Shown piece after piece: positions 1-6,444 of a DNA stretch of 14,612 nt. Numbering within the stretch: the stretch's first letter is position 1; each line of letters opens with the position of its first letter. The notes under the pieces were generated by a model. It was not told where the DNA came from. It saw only the letters and a list, made by a program, of their open reading frames with translations, and did not search any database. The stretch is taken from contig DAOOVO010000103.1 in NCBI GenBank assembly GCA_035370245.1, positions 1 to 14,612 of the forward strand, read 5' to 3'. The translations under genes and the position numbers were made by a program. This stretch comes from Pseudobacteroides sp035370245. GTDB taxonomy: Bacteria > Bacillota > Clostridia > Acetivibrionales > DSM-2933.

Positions 1-52
1 TTTCAAAGATCGATATTACCTGTTTTTAACAGGAGTTATTGCAGTGGAATCA
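1..52 (-). mobile_element. End of a repeated element (probable IS terminus), left copy
   Basis: Bases 7-52 are an exact reverse complement of 14567-14612 at the other end of the window (46 of 46 bases). Read outward from the GH3 gene the element begins TGATTCCACTGCAATAACTC and contains a small palindrome CCTGTTAAAAACAGG (6-bp arms, 3-nt loop) at about 20-34 bases from its tip. Identity with the other copy stops exactly at base 52/53, where the GH3 coding sequence begins. Bases 1-6 probably continue the element. The abrupt boundary, and the fact that the same sequence cuts a different gene at the far end, suggest an insertion sequence terminus. No transposase is in view and I cannot name the family. 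A different kind of dispersed repeat or an assembly error remains possible. Confidence 0.55.
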
Positions 53-1315
53 TTCATTATATTCAAGCATTGGCTTTTCCGGATAATATCTCGGACCGAA
101 GGACCAATCCCCCAGCTGTGCCTCAACATCATGAGCATTAGGTCCGATAACAGCTATTTTCTTAACATTTTCCGAAACAGGCAATGTGTTGTTGTCATTT
201 TTCAGAAGAACAATGGATTCCAATGCACATTCCAACGCAACCTTTTTGTGCTCAGCACATCCTATTATAGTCTGAGCTTTTGAAAAATCAGTGTAACGTT
301 TGTCATCAAAAAGTCCAAGTTTGAATTTGGTTTCCAAAATCCTTGTGCAAGCTTCATCAATAAGCTCTTCTTTAATGACTCCTTCTTTTACCAGCTCAAG
401 AGCACATTCATAAAACTCAGGAGTCGACATCATCATGTCGTTTCCGGCCAATATGGCAAGCTCTGAAGACTTTTTCATATCGGGTGCAGTTTTCTGCAGC
501 CTGTGCATATGCCCAATATTGTCCCAATCCGTTACAATAAACCCGTTAAGATTCCACTCATCTTTAAGTATATCCTTCAAAAGCACCTTGTTTATGGTAC
601 ATGGAAGCCCGTCAATAGAATGATATGCAGTCATAAATGTTGCACATCCTGCATCGGCAGCAGCTTTGAAAGGCGGCAGAAAAGTAGATCTTAACTTCCT
701 TTCGGATACATCACACTCAGTTGCATCCCTTCCTCCTACCGTTTCTCCATAAGCCACATAATGCTTTGCACATGCAAGTATGCTGTATGGATCGGATAAA
801 TTTTCTCCCTGATAGCCCTTTACCATGGCTGCAGCCATTACTCCTGCCAAGTAAGGGTCTTCTCCAAATGTTTCATCAACACGTCCCCATCTTGCGTCCC
901 TACCCAGACAAATAACAGGCGAAAATGTCCAATGCAGGCCTGTTAGAATAACTTCTTTAGCCGTAATAGCCGCCATTTTCTCCAATATATCGGGATTCCA
1001 ACTGGATGCAAGAGCGAGCTGTGAAGGGAATACTGTAGCACCGCTGTAGAAGCAATGCCCGTGAATAGCATCGATACCGAATATTAAAGGAATACCAAGC
1101 CTAGTCTTGCTTGCAAGCTCCTGAAGCCTTTGAGCCTCCTTACCCCTTACATGCAGGAAGGATCCTATATGCCTTTCATTTATCCAGAATTCAGGGTTTT
1201 CTCTTCCATCGATTTGACACATTTGTCCAATCTTTTCCTCAAGAGTCATCCTGCTTAAAAGGTCCTTAGTTCTTTCAGCCGGCGAATATGCCTTATCTTT
1301 GTATATTTCTTTCAT
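50..1315 (-). CDS. GH3 beta-glucosidase, truncated in the C-terminal domain by the repeat
   Basis: Glycoside hydrolase family 3 enzyme, expected to release terminal beta-glucose (or similar) units from oligosaccharides. It has no signal peptide, so it should act in the cytosol. The 421 residues include a complete N-terminal TIM-barrel domain with GIDAIHGH (80-87), DARWGR (140-145), AKHYVAYGE (183-191) and the nucleophile motif VTDWDN, with D263 as the expected nucleophile. The second domain starts at about 365 (ESIVLLKNDNNTLP, IAVIGPNAHD) but stops after LEYNE. The stop codon TGA (50-52) is the first three bases of the repeated element, so the natural C-terminus is missing; family members of this type are usually about 700-800 residues. 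The start is well supported by AAAGGAGG 8 nt upstream of ATG. It lies 58 bp behind the amidohydrolase gene and is probably cotranscribed with it. The truncated product probably cannot complete its active site or fold. Confidence 0.9.
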   Translation of the reverse strand: MKEIYKDKAYSPAERTKDLLSRMTLEEKIGQMCQIDGRENPEFWINERHIGSFLHVRGKEAQRLQELASKTRLGIPLIFGIDAIHGHCFYSGATVFPSQLALASSWNPDILEKMAAITAKEVILTGLHWTFSPVICLGRDARWGRVDETFGEDPYLAGVMAAAMVKGYQGENLSDPYSILACAKHYVAYGETVGGRDATECDVSERKLRSTFLPPFKAAADAGCATFMTAYHSIDGLPCTINKVLLKDILKDEWNLNGFIVTDWDNIGHMHRLQKTAPDMKKSSELAILAGNDMMMSTPEFYECALELVKEGVIKEELIDEACTRILETKFKLGLFDDKRYTDFSKAQTIIGCAEHKKVALECALESIVLLKNDNNTLPVSENVKKIAVIGPNAHDVEAQLGDWSFGPRYYPEKPMLEYNE

Positions 1316-1373
1316 TCGTGGGCCTCCTTTATTTAATTTAGAATCACTATTGAAATTTCATTTATTTCATTTA

Positions 1374-2165
1374 TCAAATATTAAAGAGTTTGCATGCATT
1401 GCTATACAATATCATTTCCTTTTCATGATCGTCCAATCCCAGCTTGTTAAAGCGTTCCAACTCCTCCTTATGAGTCCACATGGGGTAATCGCTGCCAAAA
1501 AGCACCTTTTCTGCACCATGCCTTCTTATTATATTTCTAACTTTATTCTCATCCAAAAAAGCTAACGAGCTGGATGTGTCAAAATACACATCCCTTCCCA
1601 CAAGACACTCTATGGATTCATCCCACATGGAGTAACCGCCGAAGTGAGCTGCAATAACAACCAAATCCTTAAACATGTCCAATACTTTTGCAAGTCTTTT
1701 GGGCCTTGATGATGTCCTATTCTCATCTCCCATATGTATAAGTATCGGCAATTTTCTCTCTGCTGCCGCATATATTTTCATAACAGCTTCATCATCAATA
1801 TTAAAATCCTGAAAATCCGGATGCAGTTTTATACCCTTTAATCCAAGCTCAATAATCCTATCGACCTCGGCATCAACATCTTCAACATCAGGATGCATGG
1901 TCCCTAATCCTACAAAGCAATCATACTTATTGCATGCTTCTGCAATAAAATTGTTTATAGCCTGTACCTGTTCAACTTTGGTAGCTGTTGAATTGACTAT
2001 ATACTTAACAACATTACTCCCTTTTCCATGTTCAATAAGATCCTCACTAGTACCTGCACAAGCCATAGACACACCATAGTAATTACCTATGGAACCGACA
2101 GCCTTATCTGCTATTTTTTCGGGAAAAATATGTGCATGTGCATCTATAACACCAATATCCTTCAT
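1374..2165 (-). CDS. Metal-dependent hydrolase, amidohydrolase-2 family
   Basis: A 263-aa TIM-barrel metallohydrolase of the amidohydrolase-related superfamily (Amidohydro_2 type). Visible metal or catalytic ligands are DAHAH near the N-terminus (H10, H12), GIKLHPDF (H115), ILIHMGDE (H144), IAAHFGG (H174) and VLFGSDYPMW (D226), in the order expected for the family. Length is normal. The relatives include hydrolases and decarboxylases of small carboxylic acids, so the substrate cannot be named from sequence. The start ATG is preceded by AGAAGGTG at suitable spacing, and a good promoter lies about 30-60 bp upstream. The gene is followed after 58 bp by the GH3 gene in the same direction, suggesting a small catabolic operon, although no direct link between substrates is evident. 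Confidence 0.87.
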   Translation of the reverse strand: MKDIGVIDAHAHIFPEKIADKAVGSIGNYYGVSMACAGTSEDLIEHGKGSNVVKYIVNSTATKVEQVQAINNFIAEACNKYDCFVGLGTMHPDVEDVDAEVDRIIELGLKGIKLHPDFQDFNIDDEAVMKIYAAAERKLPILIHMGDENRTSSRPKRLAKVLDMFKDLVVIAAHFGGYSMWDESIECLVGRDVYFDTSSSLAFLDENKVRNIIRRHGAEKVLFGSDYPMWTHKEELERFNKLGLDDHEKEMILYSNACKLFNI

Positions 2166-2200
2166 TTTTTCACCTTCTATTATTTTTTCTTCCGATTTAT

Positions 2201-2229
2201 ATCATACATTTATTAATGTAAAAATGCAA
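2201..2229 (-). promoter_or_regulatory. Sigma-A-like promoter of the amidohydrolase-GH3 unit
   Basis: On the minus strand, TTGCAT (2224-2229) and TATGAT (2201-2206) are separated by exactly 17 bases. Predicted transcription starts near 2194, giving a leader of about 30 nt before the ATG at 2165. The -35 box is the second half of a 14-bp palindrome and the spacer carries a second palindrome, so this promoter looks regulated. Confidence 0.6.
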
Positions 2230-2237
2230 ATTTGCAT
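2205..2237. promoter_or_regulatory. Two palindromes overlapping the promoter, candidate operator
   Basis: ATGCAAATTTGCAT (2224-2237) is a perfect 14-bp palindrome that covers the -35 hexamer. TACATTTATTAATGTA (2205-2220) has 6-bp arms around a 4-base spacer and fills most of the -35/-10 gap, touching the -10 box. Occupation of either would block RNA polymerase, as expected of a repressor operator. The binding protein is unknown; no LacI- or GntR-type regulator for this unit is in the window. Confidence 0.4.
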
Positions 2238-2323
2238 AATCCTAAATTTGTAATTTATTCAGTATTTTGGAAGAATTAAGGAAATGCAAGAAATTACAGA
2301 AAAGCAATGCAGAGATATACCGC

Positions 2324-2965
2324 TTAATCCTTTCCATATCTCCCGCTGCCGGCAAAGTAAAACACTGTGGCAGCTGCCGACATAGCACCTAGAACAGCAA
2401 ACACTACAGAAGCAAGAGTACTGAATCTGGGTAAATTTGTCATTGTTCCTAAAATCGAAACTACAAATAAAGGTATTGCTGTAAACCCAACTACAAAAAT
2501 AAGTATCTCAAGCCTGTTATTATGAGCTTTATCAATATCCGATTTATCAGCTCCCGATATAACCCAATCCTCATATTGATTCTCATATTTCATGATCATA
2601 TTAACAAGAAATACTCCCAGCACTATATAAATGAGTATAAGACAGGTCACAATAAACGGATTTCTGTCGGTTACCTTTATTCCCCAAATCATATTCAACC
2701 AGTTTAACTTGGAATTGTATAATACTGAAGGAAAGCAGAGCACTAACGAAACAACATTTATAATTTTCTCCAGCCTTACTCCTGTAAATATAGTTAAGAA
2801 AATTAGACCTACAACAGCTAGATTTATAAGCATTACTGCATATATAAATGATCCCGAAACTTTAATGAGAAAATCAAACCAGGATGTCCCTGTAAATAAA
2901 TAAAAAGCACATAAAAACATAGTACTTAAAATAAATATTTTAACCAGTGTTAAACGGTTTGTCAT
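2324..2965 (-). CDS. Six-TM membrane protein at the end of the MoxR-DUF58 operon
   Basis: A 213-aa integral membrane protein that I do not recognise. Hydrophobic segments lie at about 8-26, 38-62, 66-84, 103-126, 152-173 and 182-205, separated by short loops. One longer polar loop (about 127-150, with ENQYEDW and KSDIDK) falls between segments 4 and 5. No catalytic motif is visible. The start is taken at the ATG at 2965, which overlaps the stop of the DUF58 gene in an ATGA arrangement and is preceded by AGGTGGTGGG; the reading frame extends 19 codons further upstream without a good ribosome site. The overlap implies translational coupling with DUF58, so it probably works in the same membrane assembly. 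No clear terminator hairpin follows it in 2240-2323. Confidence 0.8.
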   Translation of the reverse strand: MTNRLTLVKIFILSTMFLCAFYLFTGTSWFDFLIKVSGSFIYAVMLINLAVVGLIFLTIFTGVRLEKIINVVSLVLCFPSVLYNSKLNWLNMIWGIKVTDRNPFIVTCLILIYIVLGVFLVNMIMKYENQYEDWVISGADKSDIDKAHNNRLEILIFVVGFTAIPLFVVSILGTMTNLPRFSTLASVVFAVLGAMSAAATVFYFAGSGRYGKD

Positions 2966-4287
2966 ATACCCACCACCTGACTTATGAGTGCTTTGGAGAA
3001 ACTCATTTGAGAAGGATCCCAATCAATCCATATAGTTTTTTTCCTGAGTTTCTGTATGTTTTTATAATCTCTAAGCTGCATAAGCTCTGCACACAGCTTT
3101 TCCATATCGTTGCTTGCAGACAAACCATATCCGATTATGTTAACAACCATTATTTTGCCGGTGCTTCTCCTGTAAGATGTACACTTGGCCATTTCATCTA
3201 TACCCTCTGACAATAATTCATAATACCTGTCATTATACCTTGTTATTATTATAAATAAAGGCTCTGACCCTGACATGTATTTCTTGTCTGAGATTACAGC
3301 TTCTTTTAATGAAATCTGCTTGCTTCCGCTCTTTCTTGGAGCTCCAATACTTGAACTGCATCTCAACAATGTTTTAAGTATCTTAATATAATGCTTTTGC
3401 CCTGAACCCGGATATATGAATTCATGCACATCATTATATGTTCCGAAAGCCACATATGCATTCTGCTTTAAATAAAAATCCGCCAGTGAGTTTGCTGCCT
3501 CCAACCCCGATTCAAATGCATTTTTTATGTTTGAGCCCATAATCATGCTCGTTGAAACATTAAGGTAAATCCATACCGATTTTTTACCTTCTTTTTCATA
3601 ATCATTAACTATAGGCCAGTATCTGCCCTTGTTGAGGTTTCGGGCAGTGGCTTTCCAATTTATGGACTTAAAGGAATCACCATAGCAATATTGCCTTATC
3701 TCCTTAAATTCAAGAGTTGACACACCAAAATTGGATACATTCCCTGTGGGCAGTGGTATCTTACTGAAATTAGAAATGCTTTTTGCCTTTGTTGTATCAA
3801 AAACCCTCGGACTTACTTCAATAACTTTAGGATTTCTTTCCATAGCACTGTGAACATGCCCATAAATGCTGTGAGAAACCTTTATGGCTGTGTTTCCTAT
3901 GTAATAGGTACCTGATGTTGTGCATTTTATTTTATATGTCATTCTGTACCTTTTTACCCCTATACCCTTCCAAAGGACTATATAATTGCTGCCCTCAGTA
4001 AGCTCAAAATGTCTTGGAAGTATTTCCGTTATCTCCACAATTCCAATACCGTCATGAATTTCCAAATCAAGACAAATTTCAATAGTATCGCCCGTAAAAA
4101 CTCTGTCTTTTCCACAGCTTCGTTCAACAGTAATTTTTGAAGGCGGCTTGAGCAATATTCCAACAACCGAAAAAATAAAAGGGATAAAGGACAGCATTAT
4201 AACTATTGTATTGGCAAAAAACACACCTATCAATATAATCCAGCAAAATAGCTTTATCATTTTTACAATCGGATCAGGCAGTGTCAT
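2962..4287 (-). CDS. DUF58 family protein (von Willebrand A-like)
   Basis: A 441-aa member of the DUF58 family, which commonly accompanies MoxR AAA+ ATPases. Two hydrophobic stretches near the N-terminus (about 10-27 and 29-46) anchor it. Next comes a beta-rich segment (50-170), then the family hallmark YCYGDSFKSINWKATAR (200-216), then a vWA-like fold beginning KSVWIYLNVSTSM (236-248). The usual acidic first residue of a MIDAS-like DxSxS motif is Asn here (N243), so metal binding may be altered. The start is set at the ATG at 4287, with GAGGGG about 9 nt upstream and only 4 bp after the MoxR stop. A TTG 39 bases further upstream, inside the MoxR gene, also gives an open frame but lacks a convincing ribosome site. 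Bacillus subtilis YeaD is a comparable protein. The molecular role of the family is not firmly established. Confidence 0.88.
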   Translation of the reverse strand: MTLPDPIVKMIKLFCWIILIGVFFANTIVIMLSFIPFIFSVVGILLKPPSKITVERSCGKDRVFTGDTIEICLDLEIHDGIGIVEITEILPRHFELTEGSNYIVLWKGIGVKRYRMTYKIKCTTSGTYYIGNTAIKVSHSIYGHVHSAMERNPKVIEVSPRVFDTTKAKSISNFSKIPLPTGNVSNFGVSTLEFKEIRQYCYGDSFKSINWKATARNLNKGRYWPIVNDYEKEGKKSVWIYLNVSTSMIMGSNIKNAFESGLEAANSLADFYLKQNAYVAFGTYNDVHEFIYPGSGQKHYIKILKTLLRCSSSIGAPRKSGSKQISLKEAVISDKKYMSGSEPLFIIITRYNDRYYELLSEGIDEMAKCTSYRRSTGKIMVVNIIGYGLSASNDMEKLCAELMQLRDYKNIQKLRKKTIWIDWDPSQMSFSKALISQVVGI

Positions 4288-4291
4288 ATGT

Positions 4292-5278
4292 CTATATACC
4301 CCTCGTATATTCTTTAGGAACCTCAACGCTCTTTAATATCATATTTATTACAGAATCTGCAGTAACTCCCTCCAAAATGCTGTCAACATTGAGCATCAAT
4401 CTATGAGATAAAGCATTTGATGCAAGATACTTCACATCATCGGGAATAACAAAGCTTCTGCCGTTTATTAATGCAAATGCTCTGGCAAGCTTAAGGAGTG
4501 CAAGACCTCCTCTTGGGCTGGCACCCATTCTTACATTGGCATGCTTTCGAGTAGCCCTTACAATTTCAGATATATATCTTATTATATTTTCATCTACATA
4601 AACATTTTCAGCTTCATTCTGAAGCATTAGAATATCTTCTTTTTTTATAACGCTTTTTATATCCTCCGTTGGGTCATCCTTTTTCCAGAGCAGCCTTCTT
4701 CTTAAAATCTCACTCTCCTGTTCCACCGAATCCAAATACCCCATTGAAATCTTCATGATAAACCTATCCATTTGAGCTTCGGGGAGGGGGTATGTGCCCT
4801 CCATCTCAATGGGGTTTTGGGTAGCCATTACAGTGAATAGTTGTCCCAATTTATATGTAATGCCCTCAATTGTTACCTGATGCTCCTCCATGGCTTCAAG
4901 CAACGCAGACTGGGTTTTGGGCATTGCACGGTTAATCTCATCGGCCAAAAGAAAATTAGTAAATATAGGGCCTTTCTCCACCTCAAAGCTGGAATTCATC
5001 CCCTTCCAAACCTTTGTTCCGATTATATCGGCAGGCATAAGGTCAGGAGTAAACTGTATTCTTTTCCATTCGCACCCGGTTATTTTAGCAAAAACTTTAA
5101 CAAGCAATGTTTTACCCAGCCCCGGGTTATCTTCAAAAAGTATATGTCCGCCTGCCAGAAAACCGCTTAATATTTTAACCAAAACACCATTATCGGCAGC
5201 TACAAATATCTTTCCTGCTTCATTGATGATCATCCTGCATATTGCCTGTATATCTCCGGTATCCATTTTGGTAGTCAT
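4292..5278 (-). CDS. MoxR family AAA+ ATPase
   Basis: A 328-aa AAA+ ATPase of the MoxR group, thought to act as a chaperone-like remodeller that works with vWA-type partners. Visible motifs are Walker A DNPGLGKT (50-57), Walker B FLLADEIN (109-116), sensor-1 MATQNP (151-156), the MoxR-typical PLPEAQMDRF (164-173, R172 a likely arginine finger) and sensor-2 GASPRGG (252-258). The length is standard. The start at 5278 lies 59 bp inside the preceding membrane-protein gene but has a strong ribosome site, GGGAGG about 10 nt upstream. Internal ATG codons at residues 5 and 16 are possible but less well placed. The DUF58 partner follows 4 bp after the stop, the classic MoxR-DUF58 pair (compare yeaC-yeaD of B. 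subtilis). Confidence 0.93.
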   Translation of the reverse strand: MTTKMDTGDIQAICRMIINEAGKIFVAADNGVLVKILSGFLAGGHILFEDNPGLGKTLLVKVFAKITGCEWKRIQFTPDLMPADIIGTKVWKGMNSSFEVEKGPIFTNFLLADEINRAMPKTQSALLEAMEEHQVTIEGITYKLGQLFTVMATQNPIEMEGTYPLPEAQMDRFIMKISMGYLDSVEQESEILRRRLLWKKDDPTEDIKSVIKKEDILMLQNEAENVYVDENIIRYISEIVRATRKHANVRMGASPRGGLALLKLARAFALINGRSFVIPDDVKYLASNALSHRLMLNVDSILEGVTADSVINMILKSVEVPKEYTRGI

Positions 5279-6407
5279 AGTTATTGTTCCTCCCGTAGTT
5301 TTTAATGTTCCAAATCACAATCTCAACCAGCTTCTTTCGCTCATCCATATTCATCTTCATAATATAGTCATACTCACTTCTATAGCAGACCTTTGGTATC
5401 TCTATAGCCTTAAAGTCAGTTATAGGCTTTATCAATCGGCTAATTTCCACATCAGATATCATACGTTCCTTTGCCAGTCCCACAAGAAATGCCAGTATAC
5501 CCGACAACTCCCCTCTGCTGACGAAATTTTCAAGGAACATGGCTACCTCCCGCCCATCATAGCTCTTATTGTAAACAATCTCCTGAACATGCTTTCCAAA
5601 CCTTTCATGAAATTGAGGAGCCCTATCCTGCTGTATTTTACTGAAAGCAACTATAAATATTATAAGCAAAACAATAAATATGCCGGCCCATTCAACATAT
5701 ACAAAGAGCTCGGGATAGTAGTCGTTAATACCGGTCCTTATATCCTTAAAGTACAAGATAAAAGCACAACCGGCAAAAAACTTTAACCAGGGTTTTCTTG
5801 AAAACCAACTCCCCAGTTTTTTATAAACATCATTTTCAGATAGCTCAAGTATGGATATAAGAGAAGAAGCAAACAATATTAAATGACCGAAAAGAACCAT
5901 ATCCCCTATGGATATTGTTATTCCAATGTCCCATACACCATTTTCCCATAAAACACCAATCATTAGCCTTAATATAACGCCCTGCAGAAAATACAGAAGT
6001 GCTTTAACTATTCTTGAAAATATAATATTGTTTTTAATAAATTCATAGAAACAACTGTTAAATACAATAATCAAAGTTAAAAATGGCACTCCGAAACTTG
6101 CCTTGTTTATTCTTTCAACCTCGGGCAGAAGAAATAAAAAAAGAAATATTGCTATGCCCAAGCCCAGCATTACCGACATTTTTTCCAAAGCCGCCGACAA
6201 TTGCCCTTTTAAGAATATGTTTATAATATTTTTTATAAGGTTACCTGTGAGGACAAATATAATAGGAACAAGTATAAAAAGCAGCCTTACCCTGATTCCG
6301 ACTTCCTGCTCCATCCCCTTTATTACCATTAAAATCGATATTATTGTAAGTATTACTATTGATACAATATATACATAAATAGATTTTTTACTGCTTTTAT
6401 CTATCAT
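5220..6407 (-). CDS. Eight-TM membrane protein with a cytosolic C-terminal region
   Basis: A 395-aa protein I cannot assign to a named family. The first two thirds hold about eight hydrophobic segments (roughly 11-30, 39-59, 77-97, 104-123, 128-150, 161-187, 205-222, 233-256). A soluble region of about 140 residues follows, probably cytosolic, with a helical part (265-330) and an Asn/Tyr/Gln-rich tail (370-395). No catalytic signature is evident. The start ATG has AAAGGAA about 7 nt upstream and lies 37 bp after the transglutaminase-like gene. Its last 59 bp overlap the start of the MoxR gene, so the odd Asn/Tyr-rich tail is also the stretch that encodes the MoxR ribosome site in another frame. 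Position suggests it is a membrane partner of the MoxR-DUF58 system. Confidence 0.8.
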   Translation of the reverse strand: MIDKSSKKSIYVYIVSIVILTIISILMVIKGMEQEVGIRVRLLFILVPIIFVLTGNLIKNIINIFLKGQLSAALEKMSVMLGLGIAIFLFLFLLPEVERINKASFGVPFLTLIIVFNSCFYEFIKNNIIFSRIVKALLYFLQGVILRLMIGVLWENGVWDIGITISIGDMVLFGHLILFASSLISILELSENDVYKKLGSWFSRKPWLKFFAGCAFILYFKDIRTGINDYYPELFVYVEWAGIFIVLLIIFIVAFSKIQQDRAPQFHERFGKHVQEIVYNKSYDGREVAMFLENFVSRGELSGILAFLVGLAKERMISDVEISRLIKPITDFKAIEIPKVCYRSEYDYIMKMNMDERKKLVEIVIWNIKNYGRNNNYDYQNGYRRYTGNMQDDHQ

Positions 6408-6444
6408 TGTGAATTCCTTTCAATATTGTATTATAATGTTATCA

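Noticed and set aside
44..283. 79-aa plus-strand frame next to the left repeat, possibly part of a transposase
   Set aside because: It is antisense to GH3 coding sequence beyond base 52 and has no transposase motif; only the first few bases belong to the repeat.
2205..2237. Riboswitch or attenuator upstream of the amidohydrolase
   Set aside because: The palindromes lie upstream of the predicted transcription start and the leader is only about 30 nt, so they would not be in the RNA.
4890..5786. 298-aa open frame on the plus strand
   Set aside because: It runs antisense across the MoxR gene and the 8-TM gene, whose motifs and ribosome sites are clear. Its translation has no recognisable domain and no good ribosome site.
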